Of a DNA stretch of 5,559 nucleotides, positions 1 to 5,509 are shown piece by piece (within the stretch, counting starts at the first letter, position 1; the number at the start of each line of letters is the position of its first letter). The position numbers were made by a program, and so were the translations under genes. The stretch is from Nitrospina sp. (lineage in GTDB: Bacteria; Nitrospinota; Nitrospinia; Nitrospinales; VA-1), in assembly GCA_018665625.1 (NCBI GenBank), contig JABJCF010000226.1:1-5559 (forward strand), in the 5' to 3' direction. A model generated the notes under the pieces. That model saw nothing but the letters and a program-made list of their open reading frames with translations, was not told the origin of the DNA and did not search any database.

Positions 1-264
1 ATTTTGGTCATTATTATGATTATTTTCGGGGCGGGCAAGCTTCCTGAGATAGGTAGTGCCTTTGGAAACAGCATCCGAAACTTTAAGAAATCGATGAAGG
101 ATGCAGAGCAAGAAAATGAAGAGTTGCCTGAAGGCTCTACTGCAGAAACAGCAATCACAGAAGGTGAATCTGCTGAAGGTGGCTCTACTGAAGGTGACTC
201 TGCTGAGGACACCCCTCCTGCCGAAAATCCTGTTGCCTCTACAACAGAAACGGAACAGAAATAA
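1..264 (+). CDS. tatA: Sec-independent (twin-arginine) translocase subunit TatA/TatE, 5' end missing
   Basis: This is the 3' part of a TatA-family gene; 87 residues are visible and perhaps 10-15 N-terminal residues lie outside the window. The visible start is the end of a hydrophobic membrane helix (ILVIIMIIF), then the FG hinge, then an amphipathic helix beginning GAGKLPEIGSAFGNSIRNFK. This order is diagnostic for TatA/TatE. By family knowledge, TatA oligomers in the inner membrane help folded proteins with twin-arginine signals cross. From about residue 38 the tail is very acidic and low in complexity, with repeated E-G-x-S-A/T units encoded by a tandem repeat. Such tails are poorly conserved and usually dispensable in TatA. 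No tatB or tatC gene lies downstream here. TatB is less likely because its helix usually lacks the KLPEIG sequence. The frame ends at a TAA at 262-264. Confidence 0.9.
   Translation: MLVIIMIIFGAGKLPEIGSAFGNSIRNFKKSMKDAEQENEELPEGSTAETAITEGESAEGGSTEGDSAEDTPPAENPVASTTETEQK
160..204 (+). repeat. Three 15-bp tandem repeats in the tatA tail
   Basis: Three contiguous 15-bp units begin at 160, 175 and 190, each of the form GAAGGTGxxTCTxCT. They are in frame and encode EGESA, EGGST and EGDSA. A degenerate relative, GAAGGCTCTACTGCA (EGSTA), lies at 130-144. Because the unit is a multiple of three, a gain or loss of copies would lengthen or shorten the acidic tail without breaking the frame. Confidence 0.85.
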
Positions 265-288
265 TCCGATTCTGACCGCCTTTTTGCT

Positions 289-314
289 TTTTCCGAGAAT
301 ATTTTCTCGGAAAA
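289..314. terminator. Hairpin downstream of tatA, possible terminator
   Basis: A perfect 11-bp inverted repeat (TTTTCCGAGAA, loop TATT, TTCTCGGAAAA) lies 24 bases after the tatA stop codon. Its position between tatA and the sigma-factor gene fits a transcription end. The following tract is only GTTTCT, so it is not a textbook intrinsic terminator. It could also protect an RNA 3' end or act as an attenuating hairpin. Confidence 0.5.
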
Positions 315-361
315 GTTTCTGGCAACGTCTTCAAATTGAATCGCTTTACTATTTCAGGCAT

Positions 362-374
362 CTTAATTATTAAG
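362..374. promoter_or_regulatory. Short palindrome upstream of the sigma-factor promoter
   Basis: CTTAAT-T-ATTAAG is a perfect 6-bp inverted repeat around one central base, about 25 bases upstream of the candidate -35 box. It could be an operator half-site pair, but AT-rich palindromes this short arise by chance, so support is weak. Confidence 0.2.
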
Positions 375-399
375 GTGGGCGAAAAGCAATTGACGGCGG

Positions 400-428
400 T
401 TGGAGAGACATGCGCCCTTTCCTATAAT
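400..428 (+). promoter_or_regulatory. Candidate sigma-70-type promoter for the ECF sigma operon
   Basis: A perfect TATAAT -10 box lies at 423-428, with TTGGAG (TTG conserved, 3 of 6 matches) at 400-405 and a 17-base spacer. Transcription would begin near 435, leaving only about 14 bases before the ATG at 449 and no visible Shine-Dalgarno. A better-matching TTGACG at 390-395 is 27 bases from the -10 box, too far to pair with it. No clear ECF-type promoter was seen, so autoregulation by this sigma factor is not supported by the sequence. Confidence 0.5.
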
Positions 429-448
429 TTAAAGCCGAATTGCTGTTT

Positions 449-1078
449 ATGTCTTTTTCTCAGCCCAAAGAAGATAAAGAGATCGAAGAGGCTCTGGTTC
501 GTAAGTTCCAGGGAGGAGATCTTGAGGCTTACGACAAGATAGCTGAAATTTATCAAAAAAAGATTTATGGGCTGAGCTTCAATTTGACGCGCAACCAAAT
601 GGATGCACAGGATGTGACTCAGGAGGTGCTCCTGACTCTTTTCCGCAAGATCCATATGTTTCAGGGCAAATCGGCATTTTCGAGCTGGGTTTACCGAATA
701 ACGCTCAACGCCAGCTATATGAAGCTGCGTAGCAAGAAAAAAGAACCGAACGTATCTATTGATGAGTTGATGCCATCGTACAATGGTGCGGGGTTTCAAC
801 AAGAAAAAATTCAGGACTGGTCAGAAAATACGGAATCGTTAATGTTTACCAACGAAACCCGTGACATTATTAACAAAGCCGTTGACCTCCTTCCTGAAAA
901 AGAAAAAGTAGTTTTTCTATTGCGTGATGTAGAAGGACTTTCCACTGAAAAAACAGGGGAAATTCTCGACTTAACCGTTCCAGCCGTTAAATCGAGACTG
1001 CATCGCGCGAGATTGTTTTTAAGAAAAAAACTTTCAAATTACTTTGAAGAATTTTCATCGCGGAAGGCGGAAAAATGA
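449..1078 (+). CDS. ECF-type RNA polymerase sigma-70 family factor
   Basis: This 209-residue protein has the two-domain layout of extracytoplasmic-function sigma factors, which direct RNA polymerase to stress or signal-specific promoters. Region 2 spans about residues 15-95, with the core-binding sequence DAQDVTQEV (52-60) and the -10 recognition and melting sequence FSSWVYRITLN (77-87). A charged linker with no region 3 runs from about 95 to 137. Region 4 follows from about 141, with LLPEKEKVVFLL and the helix-turn-helix VPAVKSRLHRARLFLRKKL (177-195), which contacts the -35 element. ATG at 449 is preferred; an in-frame TTG at 440 would add three residues but has no better ribosome site. The stop overlaps the next gene's start by four bases (ATGA), so the two are translationally coupled. 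The pairing with a zinc-finger protein identifies its likely inhibitor. The target regulon cannot be read from the window. Confidence 0.93.
   Translation: MSFSQPKEDKEIEEALVRKFQGGDLEAYDKIAEIYQKKIYGLSFNLTRNQMDAQDVTQEVLLTLFRKIHMFQGKSAFSSWVYRITLNASYMKLRSKKKEPNVSIDELMPSYNGAGFQQEKIQDWSENTESLMFTNETRDIINKAVDLLPEKEKVVFLLRDVEGLSTEKTGEILDLTVPAVKSRLHRARLFLRKKLSNYFEEFSSRKAEK
1062..1067 (+). promoter_or_regulatory. Ribosome binding site for the anti-sigma gene
   Basis: GGAAGG lies inside the end of the sigma-factor gene, 7 bases before the overlapping ATG at 1075. It gives the downstream gene its own ribosome recruitment in addition to coupling through ATGA. Confidence 0.55.
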
Positions 1079-1314
1079 TTTGTTGTAAAGAGTGTCTCGA
1101 CCTACTCTATGATTACCTCGAAGGGGAACTGGATCAAGAAACAACGGAGTCTCTTGATGAGCATTTTGAAGACTGCCCTCCCTGCATTTCATTTTTGAAT
1201 ACCTATAAATCGACAACAACGCTCTGCCGGGACACCCTGAATCAGGTCGAAATTCCCGAGGCGATAAGAGATAACCTACTTAAAGTCATTAAAGAGCAAA
1301 AAGAAAAAAATTAG
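1075..1314 (+). CDS. Small soluble zinc-finger (ZAS/zf-HC2) anti-sigma factor
   Basis: This 79-residue protein carries the HxxxCxxC zinc signature of anti-sigma factors as H30, C34 and C37 in HFEDCPPC. The preceding helix (CLDLLYDYLEGELDQE) is typical of the zf-HC2 fold. In this family the domain binds and sequesters the cognate ECF sigma factor, here the gene it overlaps by ATGA. Extra cysteines at 3, 4, 7 and 51 could supply the fourth zinc ligand or take part in disulfide switching. No transmembrane segment is present and the protein ends after a short charged helix, so it should be cytoplasmic rather than a membrane-bound anti-sigma released by proteolysis. A redox or metal signal in the manner of RsrA/ChrR is a reasonable inference but not shown. 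Confidence 0.85.
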   Translation: MICCKECLDLLYDYLEGELDQETTESLDEHFEDCPPCISFLNTYKSTTTLCRDTLNQVEIPEAIRDNLLKVIKEQKEKN

Positions 1315-1367
1315 CTTTTCAAGATCAGGTTGTCGATTTAAGCTCAACAACTCAATAAACCCATCAT

Positions 1368-1396
1368 TAGACAAACTTTTAAGGTTCCGTTATAAT
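1368..1396 (+). promoter_or_regulatory. Candidate distal sigma-70-type promoter for the nuclease gene
   Basis: TAGACA at 1368-1373 (5 of 6 matches to TTGACA) is followed by a 17-base spacer and a perfect TATAAT at 1391-1396. Transcription would start near 1403, giving an untranslated leader of about 87 bases. This is the best promoter match in the window. Confidence 0.65.
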
Positions 1397-1405
1397 TTTT
1401 TAAGG
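1377..1405 (+). repeat. Direct repeat TTTTAAGG flanking the -10 box
   Basis: The octamer TTTTAAGG occurs at 1377-1384 and 1398-1405, offset by exactly 21 bases, or two helical turns. One copy lies in the promoter spacer and the other over the predicted start point. The layout would suit a regulator binding one DNA face, but chance in AT-rich DNA is possible. Confidence 0.3.
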
Positions 1406-1420
1406 AATCATTAATCCGAT

Positions 1421-1449
1421 TTGCCATCATTTATCTGTTAATATATAAG
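1421..1449 (+). promoter_or_regulatory. Candidate proximal sigma-70-type promoter for the nuclease gene
   Basis: TTGCCA at 1421-1426 (5 of 6) and TATAAG at 1444-1449 (5 of 6) are separated by 17 bases, 53 bases downstream of the first promoter. Transcription would start near 1456. Together they would form a tandem promoter pair. The surrounding DNA is AT-rich, which raises the chance of false matches. Confidence 0.5.
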
Positions 1450-1489
1450 TATCTGTTATTGATCACACACTTTCCTGAGGCTAAGGGAC

Positions 1490-1978
1490 ATGGTTGAAAT
1501 GAAAGTTGAGGGGCTGACTTTAGACCCACTCACTAACATGCCCATCATTATTTTAAAAGATTCAACGGGCGCGAAAGCATTGCCCATCTGGGTCGGTTAT
1601 TTTGAGGCCAATGCCATTGCCCTGGAAATAGAAAATATTTCTACGCCACGTCCCATGACCCATGACCTGCTTAAAAACCTGATTCAGAATATGAAAGCAA
1701 AAGTGAACCATATTCTGGTTAATGAATTAAAAGATAATACTTTTTATGCGGTAATTTCTGTGGTTTGCGGAGACATAACCCTCTCCATCGATTCCCGTCC
1801 TTCCGATGCTATTGCACTGGCATTGAGGACCAAGTCACCTATATTTGTAGAAGAAAAAGTAATCGAAGCTGCTAAAAGTCTGGATCTCCCTGATCCTGAA
1901 AAAACCAATACGGATGATGAAAAACAGTGGCAAGACTGGCTCAATAAAATTAAGCCGGAAGATTTTGGCAAGCTGTAA
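1490..1978 (+). CDS. Bifunctional nuclease family protein (BFN/DUF151)
   Basis: The 162-residue protein matches the BFN (DUF151) family along most of its length. Recognisable blocks are LPIWVG (31-36) followed by E39, RPMTHDLL (54-61), LKDNTFYA (80-87) and DSRPSDAIALALR (101-113), then PIFV (117-120). Members have been described with DNase and RNase activity, but their cellular role is poorly settled in bacteria. The tail after residue 125 is charged and lacks the UVR motif seen in some relatives. ATG at 1490 gives the N-terminus MVEMKVEGL, common in the family; GAGG at 1477-1480 is a suitable ribosome site. An ATG at 1499 is possible but less likely. It is probably the first gene of a transcript that may continue into NAD kinase, since no terminator is visible in the 117-base gap. 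Confidence 0.9.
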   Translation: MVEMKVEGLTLDPLTNMPIIILKDSTGAKALPIWVGYFEANAIALEIENISTPRPMTHDLLKNLIQNMKAKVNHILVNELKDNTFYAVISVVCGDITLSIDSRPSDAIALALRTKSPIFVEEKVIEAAKSLDLPDPEKTNTDDEKQWQDWLNKIKPEDFGKL

Positions 1979-2001
1979 GTTTTCATTTATTCATGCAAGT
2001 C

Positions 2002-2010
2002 TGATAGTAT
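2002..2010 (+). promoter_or_regulatory. Weak extended -10 element before NAD kinase
   Basis: TG-A-TAGTAT resembles an extended -10 box (TGnTATAAT, 4 of 6 in the hexamer). The -35 position (TTCATT at 1982-1987) matches only 3 of 6. A separate promoter for the NAD kinase gene is possible but not well supported. Confidence 0.2.
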
Positions 2011-2054
2011 TCCCCCCTAAATATTTTAATAAGTCGTCAGTGCATCAAAAAGGT

Positions 2055-2068
2055 TGGCCGCTTGGCCA
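2055..2068. repeat. Short inverted repeat upstream of the NAD kinase start
   Basis: TGGCC-GCTT-GGCCA is a perfect 5-bp inverted repeat with a 4-base loop, 27 bases upstream of the preferred GTG start. It is a GC-rich patch in AT-rich surroundings and could fold in the mRNA leader. There is no T tract, so it is not a terminator. Confidence 0.35.
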
Positions 2069-2095
2069 GAACGGTTTGGATATCAGGTTGAACTT

Positions 2096-2971
2096 GTGAA
2101 AAAAGTCGGAATATTCTGCAAACAAAAACCCAATGTTGACCCAAAAATTGTCAGCGAACTTGCCCTATGGTTAGAAGGTAGAAACTGTACGGTTTGTCTG
2201 GAACCGGATACTGCTGAATTAATTGGTAAAGAATCTTCCACCTCCAAAGAAGATGTTGCTTCCGGCTCTGATCTAGTAATTGTATTAGGTGGAGATGGAA
2301 CCTTGCTCAATGTCGCCGGCATTGTTCACCCGCATGAAGTTCCAATTTTGGGTGTCAATCTGGGAAGTCTTGGATTTTTAACCGAAACCACACTTGAAGA
2401 TCTTTACCCAACTTTGGATCAGGTGTTGGATGGAAAGTTCGAAATCGAAAACCGCATGCTTTTAAATGCGGGAGTATGGCGCGATGGAAAAAAAGTTGCA
2501 GACTTCAATGTGCTCAACGATATCGTCATAAATAAAGGTGCGCCGGCAAGAATCGTTAATCTTGAGGTTTTTGTCGACAATCAATATATGACTTCCTATA
2601 GGGCAGATGGGCTCATCATCGCTTCTCCAACAGGCTCGACTGCGTACTCTTTATCAGCCGGGGGACCCATTATCCACCCCAGCATGCGGGCTTTAGTTCT
2701 AAGTCCAATTTGCCCCTTTGCGCTGACCAACAGACCTATAGTGATACCCGATTCTTCAACAATTAAAGTTCAGCTTACAACACGCAATGAAGACGAAGAT
2801 GTGAGAATCACACTGGATGGTCAAACAGGCTATTCCATGAAATCAGGGGATATACTGGAAGCAAAAAAAGCAGAAATCCCAGTAAAGCTTGTTCAAACTC
2901 CGGGGAAAAACTATTACCAGCTGTTGAGAAAAAAATTACATTGGGGCGGAACAGCAGAAAATAACCCCTAA
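2096..2971 (+). CDS. nadK: NAD kinase (ATP- or polyphosphate-dependent)
   Basis: The gene encodes NAD kinase, which phosphorylates NAD to NADP in the cytosol and so controls the NADP(H) pool. From a GTG start it is 291 residues, a normal length. Visible signatures are GGDGT (65-69) with the catalytic aspartate D67, NLGSLGFLT (88-96), ND at 141-142 in NDIVIN, ADG (170-172), the NAD-binding stretch SPTGSTAYSLSAGGP (177-191), LDGQ (240-243), and the usual C-terminal LRKKLHWG (277-284). GTG at 2096 gives the usual N-terminus [M]KKVGIFCKQ and has a modest CAGG ribosome site at 2084-2087. The frame stays open upstream to a TTG at 2054, which would add 14 unconserved residues. No key residue appears missing. 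The amidase gene starts 23 bases downstream, suggesting shared transcription. Confidence 0.95.
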   Translation: MKKVGIFCKQKPNVDPKIVSELALWLEGRNCTVCLEPDTAELIGKESSTSKEDVASGSDLVIVLGGDGTLLNVAGIVHPHEVPILGVNLGSLGFLTETTLEDLYPTLDQVLDGKFEIENRMLLNAGVWRDGKKVADFNVLNDIVINKGAPARIVNLEVFVDNQYMTSYRADGLIIASPTGSTAYSLSAGGPIIHPSMRALVLSPICPFALTNRPIVIPDSSTIKVQLTTRNEDEDVRITLDGQTGYSMKSGDILEAKKAEIPVKLVQTPGKNYYQLLRKKLHWGGTAENNP

Positions 2972-2994
2972 TCTTATCGCCGAGCACTGCGAAC

Positions 2995-3894
2995 ATGAAT
3001 CAAAATATAATTGCATGCGGACAGAAGGTGGATATTGGTACGCCGGTCGTTTTATGGACAGACAAAAAGGGATTCGAGTGTCCCAATAAACGTGGCCGCC
3101 AAACCTGCACCCAGCACGATCCCTCTCTAAATGATGCTCCCAGCCAAAAAAACAATAACTATAAAATTAAAAATCCGCAACCAGCATATAAAGAGCTGAC
3201 CAAAAACGTACACCAGTTCGTCCTTCATTATGATGTTTGCTACACTTCATTTCACTGCCATCAACTGATGACGGAAAGTCCGTTTAAAGGAAGCCATTTT
3301 TATCTGGATCTGGACGGCACTCTTTTCCAAACCTGCGACTTATATTGGAAGACCAACACAGCTCCTGCGGATGATAAAAAAGGCAACGAAAGAGCGGTGC
3401 ATGTAGAAATCTCCAATTTGTCATGGGAGGCGTTGGCCAAACAGTCCGAATATTTTCCCTCCAAAAAAGACAAGTATAAGAAAACCAGGAAGGGTTGGAA
3501 GCTGGATATCCCCGATGAATACAAAACTAAAACTACGAATGTTCCTTTTACAGCAATGCCATCTCGAACATTTGGGGATAGAGGTTACTTCAGCAAAAAA
3601 ATTAATGGGAAAATTGTCAGGATGTGGGACTTCACAGAAGAACAATATCAAACACTAATAAAGCTTAGTTTTGGTTTGAACAAACTATTGCCCGGAATCA
3701 AATTAAAAGTTCCCACAGACAAGGAAAGCGGGCGGCATCCTCTCGATCGGTTAAAAAATTTTTCGCGGTTTTCTGGAATTTTGGGACACAGCCATGTCCA
3801 AAATGGTTCAACCGGTCTTGAGTGCAAATACGATCCAGGATCGGCCTTTGACTGGTCGCGCCTTCATCATGCTTTCAAAAATAAGAAGCACTAA
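2995..3894 (+). CDS. N-acetylmuramoyl-L-alanine amidase-like protein (Amidase_2/PGRP fold), divergent
   Basis: The 299-residue protein shows the zinc amidase pattern of the AmpD/PGRP fold, whose members cut the bond between N-acetylmuramic acid and L-alanine of peptidoglycan. H78 in VLHYD fits the first zinc ligand. HFYLDLDGTLFQTCDL (101-116) is the typical strand-turn-strand. E138 in VHVEISN fits AmpD E116. GHSHV (264-268) followed by KYDPG (278-282) fits the second and third ligands (H265 and D280), with K278 matching the AmpD KTDPG motif. The assignment rests on motifs aligned by eye. Unusual features are an N-terminal extension of about 70 residues, lysine-rich insertions at about 145-185, a 15-residue spacing between H265 and D280 (10 in AmpD), and several cysteines (8, 29, 38, 82, 88, 114, 277). 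No signal peptide or membrane segment is seen, suggesting a cytosolic or non-classically exported protein. No clear ribosome site precedes the ATG. Confidence 0.75.
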   Translation: MNQNIIACGQKVDIGTPVVLWTDKKGFECPNKRGRQTCTQHDPSLNDAPSQKNNNYKIKNPQPAYKELTKNVHQFVLHYDVCYTSFHCHQLMTESPFKGSHFYLDLDGTLFQTCDLYWKTNTAPADDKKGNERAVHVEISNLSWEALAKQSEYFPSKKDKYKKTRKGWKLDIPDEYKTKTTNVPFTAMPSRTFGDRGYFSKKINGKIVRMWDFTEEQYQTLIKLSFGLNKLLPGIKLKVPTDKESGRHPLDRLKNFSRFSGILGHSHVQNGSTGLECKYDPGSAFDWSRLHHAFKNKKH

Positions 3895-4000
3895 AAATAT
3901 GGACTGATGAATTTCCTGCATATAAGAAATTTGGGTTGACCTTTTTGCCCGTTTAGGGGAAGCTGGGGCCACGCACAATAACTTAATTTATGATCCTAAA

Positions 4001-4504
4001 ATGAACCGACTTTTTTTCAGTTTTCTATTTATATTAATTGGAATCGGACTCTCCTCCCAAGTTGCGGCAGAGACTTGGTATGTGAAAAAATCTTCAACCA
4101 AGCTGCAAGCTGAAGCCAAAGCAAGATCCAAAGTATTGGGCAAGCTAAATAAAGGAACGCCCGTTGATGTTCTGAAAAAATCCGGGAAATTTTATAAAGT
4201 CTCCGCAGGCGGTGAAACAGGATGGATATTCAGATTCAAATTAACCAAAAAAGCACCTTCAGGTGGTGGTGGTGACGGTGATGTTTTAGGAGCGTTGGGC
4301 GGACAACAACAAATCGCCGCTCGCGAATCTGCATATGGTTCCAGCATTCGCGGACTCAGCCCTGTATCAGAAGAACACGCCATTAAAAAAGGTGCCTCGC
4401 CCGCCAGCATTGAATCGGTAAAGGTAATGGAACGCTATAAGGTTGATGACGAGGCCTTGGACAAGTTTCTTGAAGAAGGTCGACTGGGAGCCTACGCGGA
4501 TTAA
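4001..4504 (+). CDS. Secreted bacterial SH3-domain protein paired with an M48 protease
   Basis: This 167-residue protein has a clear signal peptide: basic MNR, a hydrophobic core to about residue 17, and probable signal peptidase I cleavage after VAA (A23). Residues about 25-87 form a bacterial SH3 (SH3_3-like) domain, with the sequence WYVKKSSTKLQAEA, LGKLNKGTPVDVL, FYKVS and GETGWIFRFKL. Such domains often bind peptidoglycan or protein partners. A glycine-rich linker (SGGGGDGDVLGALGG) follows. The C-terminal 60 residues (RGLSPVSEEHAIKKGASPAS, then an ERYKVDDEALDKFLEEGRLG segment) look helical; I recall similar segments in SH3 proteins encoded beside M48 proteases, but no function is established. 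The gene ends 2 bases before the protease gene, so the products are probably made together and meet in the periplasm. The ATG has no obvious Shine-Dalgarno, and no convincing promoter is seen in the 106-base gap upstream. Confidence 0.8.
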   Translation: MNRLFFSFLFILIGIGLSSQVAAETWYVKKSSTKLQAEAKARSKVLGKLNKGTPVDVLKKSGKFYKVSAGGETGWIFRFKLTKKAPSGGGGDGDVLGALGGQQQIAARESAYGSSIRGLSPVSEEHAIKKGASPASIESVKVMERYKVDDEALDKFLEEGRLGAYAD

Positions 4505-4506
4505 TT

Positions 4507-5502
4507 ATGAAAACTAAAACTTCTTTTTTTATCTTATGTTTGTTAGGCCTTCTTGCATGGGCTTTGCCTTCTTACTCGTTCAATTTTGGAGATGTTCTAA
4601 AAGAAGTCGAAAAGTCCACACGTCCACCTAAAAAAGCTGAACCTGAAAAAGAACCCGAACCTGCGAAGCCGCAGACTCAAAATTCCCAACAAAAAAGTGG
4701 TGGGGGCGGTTTGATAGGCCTGGGCGACTCGTTAGGAATTTTTGATAAGAAAACATCCAAAATTTTACAGCAAAGCGTGAGCACTCTGAAAGCTCTGCAA
4801 CCCATCGGCTATGAAGAAGAAAAAGCTATAGGGGGGCGCTTGGCTGTTGAAGTGTTCAATCGCTATGGGGGTGCTTACGAAGACCCTGAACTATTGCGCT
4901 ATGTCAATTTGGTGGGTCAGGCGGTGGCCGATGTTTCCAACCGACCCGATATCGATTACCATTTCGCGATTTTAAACACCGAATATCCCAATGCGTTTGC
5001 CACCCCTGGGGGTTATGTGTTTGTCAGCATTGGCTTGTTAAAGATGATTGAAAATGAAGCTCAACTCGCCGGAGTATTGGCTCACGAAGTAGCCCACATC
5101 ACTCGCAAACATGCACTTCAAACCTTGGAGCGGAGTCGCAGCCTGCAAGGTGTCAGCTCATTGACTTTAACGGTGATGGACAAAGACCCGGGACTGTTCG
5201 ATAAACTGATCGATGAAGTTTCAAACACATTATTCACCAAAGGTCTGGACAAGAACCTGGAGTTTGAAGCGGATAAGTATGGAAGAGAATTCGCGTATCG
5301 AACCGGATATTATCCGGGTGCACTAAAACGGTTCATCCAGAAATTAGGAACCAGCAAACAAAATCAGGGTTCCATTTTTAGCAGCACCCACCCGACCTCC
5401 CGGGAAAGATACAGCCTCCTCAACAAATCTGCATCCCGCTACAAGAAAGCATCTCTCTACCCAACACTGGGGAAAAGATTTAAAGTAGCTATCAAAAGGT
5501 AA
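4507..5502 (+). CDS. Secreted M48 family zinc metalloprotease
   Basis: The 331-residue protein is an exported M48 peptidase related to the LoiP/BepA group that degrades or handles misassembled outer-membrane proteins. The N-terminal signal peptide probably ends near SYS (22-24); the single Cys11 is not in a lipobox, so it is not a likely lipoprotein. A proline/glutamate/lysine-rich and glycine-rich linker spans about 38-75. The catalytic domain shows NAFATPGGYVFVSIGLL (162-178), the zinc site HEVAH (H193, E194, H197) and the third ligand in LEFEADKYG (E252, with D256), then STHPTSRERYSLL (293-305) with the conserved HP. All catalytic residues are intact. No TPR repeats follow, so it resembles LoiP/YcaL in architecture more than BepA. 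It follows the SH3-protein gene by 2 bases; GGGAG at 4486-4490 is too distant to be a normal ribosome site, so translation likely depends on the upstream gene. Confidence 0.93.
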   Translation: MKTKTSFFILCLLGLLAWALPSYSFNFGDVLKEVEKSTRPPKKAEPEKEPEPAKPQTQNSQQKSGGGGLIGLGDSLGIFDKKTSKILQQSVSTLKALQPIGYEEEKAIGGRLAVEVFNRYGGAYEDPELLRYVNLVGQAVADVSNRPDIDYHFAILNTEYPNAFATPGGYVFVSIGLLKMIENEAQLAGVLAHEVAHITRKHALQTLERSRSLQGVSSLTLTVMDKDPGLFDKLIDEVSNTLFTKGLDKNLEFEADKYGREFAYRTGYYPGALKRFIQKLGTSKQNQGSIFSSTHPTSRERYSLLNKSASRYKKASLYPTLGKRFKVAIKR

Positions 5503-5509
5503 TTTCAAA

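Noticed and set aside
101..373. Overlapping + frame starting inside tatA and running past the hairpin
   Set aside because: Its Leu/Gln/Lys-rich product is the out-of-frame reading of the Glu/Ser/Gly repeat of the TatA tail; no family resemblance was seen.
422..802. Open frame of 126 codons on the minus strand opposite the sigma-factor gene
   Set aside because: It lies wholly opposite the sigma-factor gene and its leader, shows no recognisable domain, and the + strand frame carries all sigma region 2 motifs.
1328..1352. GTTGT/ACAAC inverted repeat after the anti-sigma gene as a terminator
   Set aside because: Only five base pairs with a 13-base loop and no following T tract; too weak to call.
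3936..3964. TTGACC as a -35 box before the SH3-protein gene
   Set aside because: No acceptable -10 hexamer occurs 16-18 bases downstream; that stretch reads GGAAGC and similar.
4507..4540. Lipoprotein signal at Cys11 of the M48 protease
   Set aside because: Residues before the cysteine are F-I-L, which do not fit the lipobox, and a normal cleavage site lies further on.
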